This document shows, in pieces, positions 1-9,142 of a DNA stretch of 64,000 nt. This DNA is from Phellopilus nigrolimitatus (taxonomy: Eukaryota; Basidiomycota; Agaricomycetes; Hymenochaetales; Hymenochaetaceae). The stretch is from the NCBI GenBank assembly GCA_021029095.1, contig JAJOHG010000065.1:1-64000 (forward strand). Direction: 5' to 3'. The notes beneath the pieces are model-generated. The model saw nothing but the letters and a program-made list of their open reading frames with translations. It was not told the origin of the DNA and did no database searches. Both the position numbers and the translations under genes were made by a program. The first letter of the stretch is position 1. Every line of letters begins with the position of its first letter.

Positions 1-374
1 AGCTGAGCAGAAGCGCGTCTGGATCGGGGAGAAGCGCACTGCCTCCACCGTCGCCGTCGGCGAATTCGATGGGGTCGAACTCAGATTATCCGACTCAGTA
101 CCCACCGCCCGGTGCTCCTGAGGTGGCGGACAAGCGTCGTGGGCGGAAGCCGAAGGATGCGGACAGCATGAGCATGCGAGGGCCGCCGACTCCCGTACCA
201 AAGTCGGTCGTCCATGTCCCAGGCCAGCGAGAAGCGCAAGCGACGTGCTGGCGGCGGGCGGAAGCCGAAAGAGCCGCGGTCTTCGGCGAGCGCTACGGGC
301 TCGAGTGGACAATCAGACGCAGGCGGTCGACACCGTCTACTCCGTATTCTTAGAAAGTTATACCCCGCCCCGCG
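1..374. other. GC-rich stretch without a recognisable gene
   Basis: Several overlapping reading frames are open on both strands, as expected for GC-rich DNA, but none resembles a protein family I know. A short open frame from base 2 may be the tail of an unrelated gene entering the window. It sits directly 5' of the HDHD2-like fragment and is probably part of the same decayed neighbourhood. Confidence 0.3.
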
Positions 375-815
375 ATCCGCGCGCTCCTCATCAACCTCTC
401 CGGCACGCTGCACATCGCGTCTGCCCCGACGACCGTCGCAGCTGCCGCTGTCTCGCGTGCGTGGCAGGCGGGGTTCGCCGTGCGCTTCTGCAGCAACACC
501 AGCCAGGAGATCGCGCGCGCGCGCGCTGTTTGAGCAGCTTAGTAGCTTGGGCTTCGACGTGCGCGACGGCGAGCTCTGGACAAGCCTCGGCACGCTCAGG
601 GAGGTTGTCCGGTAAATGAAGCTGCAGAGGTGCGTTTCGTGTATGGATAGTAGATGATCCTACAGGTATTAAAGTACTTTTTTTAGGCCCTACGCCCTCC
701 TATCCGACTTCGCTTCCTGGAGTTTCGCAGCGCCGCGGCGGACCATGCGTCGTACGACTCTGTCCTCGTCGTGTGCCTCGCGTATGGCCCGCTCAACAGG
801 GCTTTCCATGTCATG
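375..815 (+). pseudogene. HDHD2-like HAD-superfamily phosphatase fragment, inactivated
   Basis: Translation from 375 gives IRALLINLSGTLHIASAP, the N-terminal motif I region of HDHD2-type haloacid-dehalogenase phosphatases, whose usual motif is DLSGT. The nucleophile Asp is read here as Asn (AAC, 393-395), so the copy could not be catalytic even if expressed. The frame meets TGA at 531-533 after a GC-dinucleotide run (511-526); the family sequence resumes in the next frame as LFEQLSSLGFDVRDGELWTS, so a slippage-type frameshift is visible. A GT-AG intron is likely at 612-686, after which PYALLSDF and, in another frame, YDSVLVVCLAYGPLNRAF match the next family block. The rest of the ~260-residue protein is absent. 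Identity rests on recalled family motifs. Confidence 0.65.
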
Positions 816-964
816 AGCGCACGCCCAGCCACCGCCTTCTCTTTCTCCTCCGGCGCACGTGTCGGTGGTGCCCAGGCCGTCAATGCTCGCGCACATGCCG
901 CACGTGAGCGCGGAGTAGGTTAAAACCCGCGTGCACCCGACAACTCGGAAGCCGACGGCAGGTG

Positions 965-1022
965 TCGACATGGATGATGTAGTGTGTACAGCGCGCTGTA
1001 CACACTACGTCATCCATGTCGA
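965..1022. repeat. 58-base near-perfect palindrome, copy 1
   Basis: Centre at 993/994. The arms pair over 29 bases with only one non-Watson-Crick pair, T978/G1009. The core is GTACAGCGCGCTGTAC. A related palindrome lies at 23,500-23,571 with the same core. Where the two copies differ, three positions differ in both arms together. On the minus strand the palindrome is preceded by a T-tract and a CAG that resembles a splice acceptor, as in copy 2. It could be a fold-back element, a hairpin under selection, or an inverted duplication. Confidence 0.85.
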
Positions 1023-1053
1023 GTCCGCTGCACAGCACAAAAAAAGGCTCCTA

Positions 1054-1097
1054 CCAGTGTACATACTTGTGGGAGAGGGCCATTGCTTCGCATGGCA
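1054..1097 (-). other. Candidate 3' terminus of the Helitron (hairpin plus CTGG)
   Basis: Helitrons end in a short hairpin followed by CTRR and insert between A and T. On the minus strand, downstream of the Rep/helicase stop codon, there is a hairpin (1079-1096, stem GCCAT/ATGGC plus GC/GC around a TTC loop). About 21 bases further on is CTGG (1057-1054), followed by T. The hairpin is short and its distance to CTRR is longer than usual, so this is only a candidate. Confidence 0.25.
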
Positions 1098-1164
1098 GTA
1101 TACGATTACTGTTTTCCTTTGGATTAATATGAGGTAAACATATTTGCGACAGCATATGTATGTA

Positions 1165-4100
1165 CTACTGTTTGGTATAGATCAATGCACATGCATAGTG
1201 TTTTTGCTGCCCTTTCATATAGCTGTGCAAAGAGTCATGATCATAGTCATCCAAATGGTTTTCTTTTAGGGAATTGCGACCAGTCCTTATACCATCATTA
1301 AACCACATAAAATATTCTGAGTCTACAATTCGACATGTGTAGTGAAAATCACCAAGGTAGATAATACCTTTAAGATGATATTCATGGGTAATATTGTCAT
1401 TGTCTTTGAGAGAAAACATTTTATCAATAAGAAGATGAGAAGTAGGCACATGAAGACCTAAGATTGGAGGGAAGTTATGGACAACAGTTGTAACAGATTC
1501 ACTGCTATTGGTTACTGTCTTACAGCGTCCACATTTGACATGCAGCGCTTTATAGTAATATTTGAGCCAATGACAAACTGTAGGATTGGATGTTTGATTT
1601 GTTGACCTCCAATCGTGCATGAATGAGGACCATTCTGATACAAAGCCTGTGGATACAAAGGTGGAAATCTCCATTATCATCAATTTCTTGTCACATTCAA
1701 TGCAAGTTGTCTCTTTTGTTAGAAAGGATACCTTGGAAGTAAGGAAATAGCTTGCCACATGGTGTATACCTGTTCCTTTATTTCCCTTTGGAAACAATTT
1801 GGGAGATTTCTTGTTCATGCGCATCCTTACCACCTTCCTCACTTGTTCAAATGTTTTTCTTGTTCTGGCATCAGTGCTATTCATGCTCTCAAAATGTGAC
1901 TCAAGTCGTATGGAGTACACAGACCATCTCTCTGTCCAAAGGGTGGGATTTTCTCTCCAGATCTGAAACAATATTGGCAAGATAGTATCATAAGCACAAC
2001 TAAAATCCTTCTTGTCCCAGCGCATTCCTATTGGTGCAATGACATGTGAGCTTTGAGACAAATCACCATGTTTGGCTCGCTTGTGTGAGGAACTTGACAG
2101 GATTTCTTCTTGTACTTTACGTTTTCTACCTGTATTATCATTATTCTCATGAGCAACCGTTATGCCTGTAGTTTCCGAGGCGGTAGCATCAACAGATTGT
2201 GTAGATTTGCTATTATTAATTTGAGGTTGATTGGTTGACTTTTTACGAGGAATAATTTGCCAAGGACTAATTTCATTGCTAGAGAGAAGCTGAAATGGCT
2301 CCGATTGCGACCACTGTATAGCAGGATGAATGTTAGAAGGCACAAAAGACTGTCCTCCATGTTTTTGAAACTGTCTAATAAGTGTACCTCTTATACTGGA
2401 ATTAACTTCAGGTGGTAGCGTTTCTATGTACTTTCTATTTGAAATTTCATTGAGCACTTCAAGCTCTCGAAATTCCTGTCTCAAAAAGCCTGAAGCTCCC
2501 CCTTGAATCTTACCTGGGTCAAAGTCTTCCAGTATGATTGTACCATCAGCGGAGGAGCTTCTTGACAAACATGTATAATAGGATTGGTGGCCTTTGCAGT
2601 GATTCAGATGCAATACATTTGCTATTCTCGTCCTCCCTTGAGAACAGAAGTCCGTCATGGCAAAATTCAAGTTCAAACAAACTTGTGTTCTATATAACCA
2701 TCGGACTGAATCATCAGGCATCTGGCAGGGAACTTTTAGCCTTCTCTTAATAATGGGCACAACGTTCTCAGGGAGGTCATCCAACTGGATGTTCTGAGGT
2801 GGATTTTTCAACTTGACAAATATAATATCTAAAGTGTCTTTACCGTCAGCAAGTTTGTGGGATATCCAGCTGTGAACAGTAGCCTCTGCACCATTGGTCA
2901 CACAGCATTCAGTTGCCTCATTCTTTTTTATCATCACAGGCATCCCAACACAAATCATTATTTTACCTGGATGGTTCTTTGATAGAGAGTGAGGAAGCTC
3001 CCAAAGAACCTCCTGCTCAAGACGAGATATAGGTCCTAGTCTCTTTACTACTTTGGATTTCCTGCCATTTGTATAAGAGTTATCTGGAGATGAAGGTTCA
3101 TCTATGGCATAGAAGACATGCATCTCTTTGACAGATTCTCTGGCAAAGCGGATTGCACCAATGTCATTGAGACGGTCACGTTGAACATTTCTGGCCGTGA
3201 TGACAGAGACATTTCTAAACTGTCTTTTTGATATATTCTTCCGCATAGTACCTCTTCCAGCAACCAGAGACCTCAGAAAAGTAATATCATCATTTGTGCA
3301 AGATTTGTATCGCATATTTTCCAGTGCTGTCCTCAATTTGGAATCTTCTTCAGACTGGGTCAATTGTCGCATGTTTTGCCTCAGTAAAACAACAGTAGTC
3401 ACTTGGTGCCATAAGGCTTTACCTATAACGCATTCTTGCTTGTACAATGACATACCATCCATTATAAGAGTGCCTAGATCAGAGTTGCAGAGTGAATTTC
3501 CACCAGGAGGTTCAAGTTGAGCAAAATCACCTGCAAATATGATATTCATGCCACCAAAAGGGTCATTTGGATTATTCAACACCATGGAAAGGCGGTTGCT
3601 CACAGTGTATAAGTCATGGCAAGACATCATAGAAACTTCATCAACAAAAATATATTGAACACCAAGTAGACGTTCTTTAACACCGCCAAGAGATGATCTG
3701 CCTTGAGAATCACCTGCATCTTCATCTTCACGGTTATTGATTCCAAGGAAAGAATGATAAGTTGATCCATTTAGCAGAGCTGCTGCACTGCCAGTGGGAG
3801 CAAGAACAACAAATCTATAAGACTCCCTACGATCAGTGAAGAACTGAATCAGCGCTTTGATTACCTGGGACTTCCCTGTACCCCCCATGCCACCTATGTA
3901 CATTTTGAGTTGTTCTGGATTATCAACAGAGGCATGGTTTGCAATAATTTTAAATGCCCTTTCTTGTTCTTCGTTCAAAGTGAAATTGGTCACAAGTGCA
4001 TTAATTTTAGACTTGGATTCGGAGGGCACAGCAAATGCAGACTGCGTCAAGTAACTCAGGTCAACCACTTTTACTTCATTCTCAACAAAGTTGACAGGTA

Positions 4101-7100
4101 TATATGGTTTGAAGGAGGATTTTGGCATATCAATGCGACGTTCTGCAAGTACTTGTTCCTTTTTCCGTTCCAAGGCATCAGACCAAAACATATTTGTCCT
4201 ATGAGGTAATGGGTCTTCGTCTGAGGAGGTATCTGGTGTACATTCAGAACTGGGTAACGGATCAAGCCATCCTGAACTAAGGAGCATGGTTTCAATCTGG
4301 CGCATAAGCTCAAGCCTACCCATAGATTTTCTGCTGACAAGATTAAAAGTGCTATCCTCATCTTCACTGCGTTGATCATCTTCAACAGTACAGTTTGCCT
4401 GGTTTTCCATATCCATCTCATTATATGTTTCCCCAGATGCAAACCAGCCTTCATTAGAGTTTTTTGCTCTATTCTTTGAGAAGTCGTCACGGGAGTCAAG
4501 GCATTCAAACTTGACATTGAAGTTGTTCATGAGTTGTCGTTGTCTCTGCGAAAAGGAATGCATGTCAAAAGCATCTTCCCAAGCTATGTCTTTACTTTTG
4601 ATATCCAAGCCATCTCTCCAAGGTTTGAAGAGCGTGAGCATAGTAGCACAATAGTAGTCTTTGTCTCCTTTATCAGCTCTAGGTAACGAGCTTATGAAGT
4701 TTGGAACAAAGCTCTGTTCTTCTCGCAAGAAGATTACTACATGAGAAGAAAAGTGGGGATGATCAGGCATGAAGCGATAAGGGTGACCAGGAATTGGACC
4801 TACGGCCTGGTCGATTACGAATTTCTGGGCTTTTTTACTGTGAGACATTAAGTCTAGTTCATCTCCAGATTCATCTGACAAGGTATCTTGGGATACAAGA
4901 TTCAAATCTGATTCCAAATCGCCAGAGTTATCATTTATTTTCTCTCGAGAGATGTCCTGTTTTTCATCTGTATACTCATCAACATGATAGCCCTCCAGCT
5001 CATCATCTGATGAATCATCAGGTGCGACTTCATCAGAGATGTTCTTGTTCAAAGGCTTGTAATCTTTTCTCACACGTCTGACCCAGTCGTAGAGACAGAT
5101 GTCTTGGAACTCAATTGGTCTGTAAGCATAGTCTGCAGTCCTCGAATAACCTATGAAACCTCCATGTGATGTCTCGATTGTGACCTTCTCCTTTTCCACA
5201 TCATTTTCTAATGTGGTCGTTATAAGGAAGTCTTCAGCTTTGACTGGGGGCATGTGTGGTGTTCTGACAAAAGCAACATATGGTTTCCAATAAAACGCTG
5301 CAAATTTATGATTGGTATAGTGATCTGGATTTCCGAGAAGATACATAGCTGCCATGGGGCTGCCAATTTCAAGATGGGAGGTCAAGGAGTTGACAATCTG
5401 GGTTATTAGTTTCTTGGCCTTGTCCTCTCGCTTAGAATTGCCTCCTAAAAACTCTTGATTTCTATTGAACACACCTTTGATGGTATCAAACATAGCAGCT
5501 GTTTTTAATGGGAATTTTGTAATATAATCAGTCACGTACACCACTATGGCTTTGATAGCAGTACCAGATAGCAGACTGGACACATCCGTGTTGCACCTTA
5601 GCAAATAAGAAAGTGTCGGAGTATAGAAGTTGATCCAGGCTTCCCGCTTCTTCACATCAATAGCACCTGTTTCCATGTTGACTTTTGTAACCTCGTGGGT
5701 TTCTCTAGGGAATCGAGCCTTACATGTTTTGTGTTTATTTGCTGTACATCTGGATGTGCACGAATGTACGTTAGACTTGAAAATAATATGATCGACTTGA
5801 TCTGGATAGTTAGACCACCACTCCTTATTCTCTTTGCAAGCATCACACGTATTACATCTGTCAGAACAGGCATTTGGCACCCTTACAGGGAGAGATTCAA
5901 TAGGATTGTCATCCCCGCACTCCTTTACTCTATCTTTGATTTCTTCAAGGGTGCCATTCATAAACTCACCAACATGCGCACTTTCAAGATAAGATAGGAT
6001 TTCTGTTTGAAAGTCAGAATCATTAGACATGAGTTTCTTTCGAATTTCATCTGGGGTTAAGGAGTTTTCTACCCAAAGAAGTAGATGAATGTGCAGTGTC
6101 AAACGCCCTTGCTGCTCTACGGTACCATAGTATGCCTGAGTCTTCCCATAAATTCCTTCATGATCCGTGTCTACACCAAGGACATGTTTAAGAAAAAGAG
6201 AAACCATTCTGTGGAAGAACCGGGCACCAGCTACAGGGTTATTTGCTATCAGTCTATAACGCTCGTCCAGTCCCCTGACAATAGGCTTAAATTCAACCTC
6301 TTTGTCGGCTAAGTAAAGACAAATAGGATTCTTTACATCTGCAGGTGCGAAGGTAATAAACCAAGTTGGAGCACCATGGTAGTTGACAAGGGACCATATC
6401 TCATTGCGCATGTGCTTTTTGGAAGTCATTGAGCCTGAAACTCTGAATGCTACATGATCCAGATCTTTTATCAGCTCAAAGCACATTTTCTCATCCTCAG
6501 TTTCAGGACGAAGATGTTCACCACTCTGTAAGCGTAGAACTATGTTCTCCAATGTGTTCACATTGATGTTGGTCAATCTATTCACTATAGTGTGGAAATT
6601 AGCTCTTTGTGTAAGTAGTCGACCACTATTTGACGCTTGCTTAATTTGTTCATGATTGAAAGCGACAAGTGTGAAGTGCTGGTCCAGCTGGAACCTCTTG
6701 TCGTGATACATTAGCAAATGCTTTTTCCAAGCTGCCTCCGATATCGGAACTTTCCTGGGTATTCCACGAGTATTACCTATACCTCCCAATCCATAGGGGA
6801 AAAGCCACGGAAACATGCGAGGATACAGCTGAGGATTTTTGAATATTGTTTCAGGATCTTTCGATCTGCCGACAGCTAGCACCTTTTTACCATCTTTGAG
6901 ATGTTTGAGGGCAAGAGCGGTAAGAGCCTTCAGGCTCATATCTGAAAGTTCCTCTCCAGTCAAGCCATGTACCATGAAAGGACACTCGCCTGACTCAATT
7001 CCATCCTCATCGTCAATATCGTTTACAGCTGTACTCTCTGGATTTTTATTGGTTAATCCATCGGTTTGCAAGTACGAAACTCCAACAGGTATAGCATTGT

Positions 7101-8487
7101 CTTCATATGTGTTCAAGTTCTCATATGAGATGGTCAAATCTGCATAATCACAGTGATTGAGCTTGAGCCACTCTAAGGCCATACATATTTTCTTTCGTCT
7201 GATGAGGAGCGGGACCTTTTTTAGCTCTTCCGGTGTTGGTTGGTTAGGCCCTGTAAAAACAAATGCAAGAACGTCATCTAGCTCCTCACGTGGTGGGGGA
7301 AGCATGGTATAGATCTTTGGAGTGGGCATAGAGAACATGATCGCATTGGCTCTCATTTTGTACATTCCAGATGACACCCTTACGACATGCCTATTGTGTC
7401 GGAGTCTTGAAACAATTAGCTTTTCTGCATATGAAAGCCCCTGAAGCTGGTTTGGAACCTCCCCTAACCAGAAACCATTGGCAAGTGCAAACTTTGGTAC
7501 AGCCAATTTGGACAGGGATTTACAGCAGGGTGCACAAACATGTGAGCAGCCCTTATCTAGGACAGGACCTTTTATTCCTTGTAGGGGCTCTTTAACATTG
7601 CATCGTTCTTTTCGTGTGCACGTTTCAGTCCCCATCCCTTGGTCCAATATGCTCAGATCTATGTCTTCCATATCCTTTATAGGAACGAGTTGAGAAACAA
7701 GATTAAGTTTTCCACATACTGCGCACCCAGCTTCTGATATTTGAGAAGGGTGATTATCATCACACCAATTGTTGATAAGTGTTTCTAAAAGACCTTTTGC
7801 TGCTGGAGCAGGAGGGAATTTGACAGTCTCTGTCACGGTCTGAGGTACAGTTTTCGCAGTAGGATTTATGAGGTGTTTTTTAGATTTAAATCTGATTCGA
7901 GGAATTGGAAGATGAGAAACCACTTTTTTCTTCTTGTCCTTGGCTTCAAATACCAGCACAAAACTGACACTGTCAATATTAACCCCCAGTATCTTTGTGC
8001 GCAGGTCAAATACAGAAGTGCGAGTTGTGAACTTCAAGTTATGGTGCGCAGCAATTCTCTTTAATGCATGTGCTGGCAGCACGTTAACAATCGATGGAGG
8101 GAGTCCAGGACAGACGACAACAGAAGAGGCCAGATAGGATGGCAAACATTTCACATCATCGAACACTATATAGTCCCTGAAAAGATACTTAGCACTCATC
8201 TTAGGAGAAGGTTGGATAGGTAAAGAATAGCGCTGCAAAATGTCATATGTGAACGTGTTCAAGGGTCTGGCAGACGATGCAGCAACATGGCCACCACCGA
8301 GTACAACACTTTCAGCTGTATCCAGCAAGGGTTCAGGCATAGTACATTGGTATAACACAGCGTCTTTGATTTTATCGAGTTCTTTGTACAGGTTCGAGTG
8401 TGGTTTTTCTTTTTCGGGAGTATTATCCCTCCCAGGAAAGCACCTGATCTTTCCTGGGACATGGTCACCAATATTAGATGAGGCCAT
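1165..8487 (-). CDS. Helitron Rep/Pif1 helicase with C-terminal cysteine-protease-like domain
   Basis: One uninterrupted frame of 2,440 residues from the ATG at 8487; the frame is open a further 14 codons upstream without ATG. Domains in order: a long N-terminal region with Cys pairs (about 250-325); a Helitron-like rolling-circle Rep domain with the HUH motif HIHLLLW (about 799) and two candidate catalytic tyrosines in YVTDYITK (984 and 988); an acidic linker; a Pif1-type SF1 helicase with Walker A GMGGTGKS (about 1533-1540) and Walker B FVDEVSMM (about 1615). The last ~290 residues carry FSCAYD (Cys near 2164) and GDFHYTCRIVD...WFNDG (His near 2382), the Cys and His boxes of ubiquitin-specific-protease-like folds. 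It should nick and unwind element DNA for rolling-circle transposition; the protease role is inference. No stop or frameshift is seen, so it may be autonomous. A GTAAGT at about 8563 on this strand suggests a possible 5' exon. Confidence 0.93.
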   Translation of the reverse strand: MASSNIGDHVPGKIRCFPGRDNTPEKEKPHSNLYKELDKIKDAVLYQCTMPEPLLDTAESVVLGGGHVAASSARPLNTFTYDILQRYSLPIQPSPKMSAKYLFRDYIVFDDVKCLPSYLASSVVVCPGLPPSIVNVLPAHALKRIAAHHNLKFTTRTSVFDLRTKILGVNIDSVSFVLVFEAKDKKKKVVSHLPIPRIRFKSKKHLINPTAKTVPQTVTETVKFPPAPAAKGLLETLINNWCDDNHPSQISEAGCAVCGKLNLVSQLVPIKDMEDIDLSILDQGMGTETCTRKERCNVKEPLQGIKGPVLDKGCSHVCAPCCKSLSKLAVPKFALANGFWLGEVPNQLQGLSYAEKLIVSRLRHNRHVVRVSSGMYKMRANAIMFSMPTPKIYTMLPPPREELDDVLAFVFTGPNQPTPEELKKVPLLIRRKKICMALEWLKLNHCDYADLTISYENLNTYEDNAIPVGVSYLQTDGLTNKNPESTAVNDIDDEDGIESGECPFMVHGLTGEELSDMSLKALTALALKHLKDGKKVLAVGRSKDPETIFKNPQLYPRMFPWLFPYGLGGIGNTRGIPRKVPISEAAWKKHLLMYHDKRFQLDQHFTLVAFNHEQIKQASNSGRLLTQRANFHTIVNRLTNINVNTLENIVLRLQSGEHLRPETEDEKMCFELIKDLDHVAFRVSGSMTSKKHMRNEIWSLVNYHGAPTWFITFAPADVKNPICLYLADKEVEFKPIVRGLDERYRLIANNPVAGARFFHRMVSLFLKHVLGVDTDHEGIYGKTQAYYGTVEQQGRLTLHIHLLLWVENSLTPDEIRKKLMSNDSDFQTEILSYLESAHVGEFMNGTLEEIKDRVKECGDDNPIESLPVRVPNACSDRCNTCDACKENKEWWSNYPDQVDHIIFKSNVHSCTSRCTANKHKTCKARFPRETHEVTKVNMETGAIDVKKREAWINFYTPTLSYLLRCNTDVSSLLSGTAIKAIVVYVTDYITKFPLKTAAMFDTIKGVFNRNQEFLGGNSKREDKAKKLITQIVNSLTSHLEIGSPMAAMYLLGNPDHYTNHKFAAFYWKPYVAFVRTPHMPPVKAEDFLITTTLENDVEKEKVTIETSHGGFIGYSRTADYAYRPIEFQDICLYDWVRRVRKDYKPLNKNISDEVAPDDSSDDELEGYHVDEYTDEKQDISREKINDNSGDLESDLNLVSQDTLSDESGDELDLMSHSKKAQKFVIDQAVGPIPGHPYRFMPDHPHFSSHVVIFLREEQSFVPNFISSLPRADKGDKDYYCATMLTLFKPWRDGLDIKSKDIAWEDAFDMHSFSQRQRQLMNNFNVKFECLDSRDDFSKNRAKNSNEGWFASGETYNEMDMENQANCTVEDDQRSEDEDSTFNLVSRKSMGRLELMRQIETMLLSSGWLDPLPSSECTPDTSSDEDPLPHRTNMFWSDALERKKEQVLAERRIDMPKSSFKPYIPVNFVENEVKVVDLSYLTQSAFAVPSESKSKINALVTNFTLNEEQERAFKIIANHASVDNPEQLKMYIGGMGGTGKSQVIKALIQFFTDRRESYRFVVLAPTGSAAALLNGSTYHSFLGINNREDEDAGDSQGRSSLGGVKERLLGVQYIFVDEVSMMSCHDLYTVSNRLSMVLNNPNDPFGGMNIIFAGDFAQLEPPGGNSLCNSDLGTLIMDGMSLYKQECVIGKALWHQVTTVVLLRQNMRQLTQSEEDSKLRTALENMRYKSCTNDDITFLRSLVAGRGTMRKNISKRQFRNVSVITARNVQRDRLNDIGAIRFARESVKEMHVFYAIDEPSSPDNSYTNGRKSKVVKRLGPISRLEQEVLWELPHSLSKNHPGKIMICVGMPVMIKKNEATECCVTNGAEATVHSWISHKLADGKDTLDIIFVKLKNPPQNIQLDDLPENVVPIIKRRLKVPCQMPDDSVRWLYRTQVCLNLNFAMTDFCSQGRTRIANVLHLNHCKGHQSYYTCLSRSSSADGTIILEDFDPGKIQGGASGFLRQEFRELEVLNEISNRKYIETLPPEVNSSIRGTLIRQFQKHGGQSFVPSNIHPAIQWSQSEPFQLLSSNEISPWQIIPRKKSTNQPQINNSKSTQSVDATASETTGITVAHENNDNTGRKRKVQEEILSSSSHKRAKHGDLSQSSHVIAPIGMRWDKKDFSCAYDTILPILFQIWRENPTLWTERWSVYSIRLESHFESMNSTDARTRKTFEQVRKVVRMRMNKKSPKLFPKGNKGTGIHHVASYFLTSKVSFLTKETTCIECDKKLMIMEISTFVSTGFVSEWSSFMHDWRSTNQTSNPTVCHWLKYYYKALHVKCGRCKTVTNSSESVTTVVHNFPPILGLHVPTSHLLIDKMFSLKDNDNITHEYHLKGIIYLGDFHYTCRIVDSEYFMWFNDGIRTGRNSLKENHLDDYDHDSLHSYMKGQQKHYACALIYTKQ

Positions 8488-9142
8488 ACTGAACAAATGA
8501 GGTTGGCTTTTATATATTTTAGTAAGCAAGATAAAGGAAACACTGGTTTAATAATAATGGACTTACGTCGTCGTCAGACTCTGCACCTGTTTGCCTGCAC
8601 ACCTGCACAATTTCTTCTTAGTAATGTAATGTTGACAATCCTAATTAAAACTGGCTGAAAAGCGTAGTCCGTACACTCTATAGCCAGATGCAAAAGAAGG
8701 GAGAGTGCAGCACTTTCTCAGACGTAACACATCTGAGACGCTTGTCTGGGAAGATGACAGAAATGCAGATGACACACCTATGAAAAGAGTCCACAGAGTG
8801 TTCCTTTCCTGAGATAGACAACAGTTTAAAATTAATCACAAAGCAAGCATGGACAGCTAACGACAAACCAGTTCTAGAGACAAGGTCAAAGATAAGAGCG
8901 AAGAAGAAAAGCATTGTGACATACGAACAAGGTAGTTGCGATCAAGAATTATGTAATATATTTCATGTCCCAATCAAGACATGCAATACATTAGATAAAT
9001 ACTTATTCAAGTTCACCTTCGTAGTTTTGCATGTGGACATATATCATATTTATAATGCATAGGGCATAAACGCATAGGGGCATAAAGCAGGACATAGAGG
9101 CATACTACATGTTTTGGTACTAGTTCGACGAAGATGAACTAT
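8488..9142. other. Intergenic region 5' of the Helitron gene
   Basis: AT-rich. On the minus strand a TATATAAAAG-like element lies about 25-30 bases upstream of the ATG at 8487, and a GTAAGT/TTCAG pair could mark a 5' UTR intron. No convincing coding exon was found between here and the stop of the next minus-strand gene at 9143. Confidence 0.5.

Noticed and set aside
965..1022. Palindrome as a Helitron hairpin terminus
   Set aside because: It is far longer than Helitron 3' hairpins and the second copy has no Helitron beside it.
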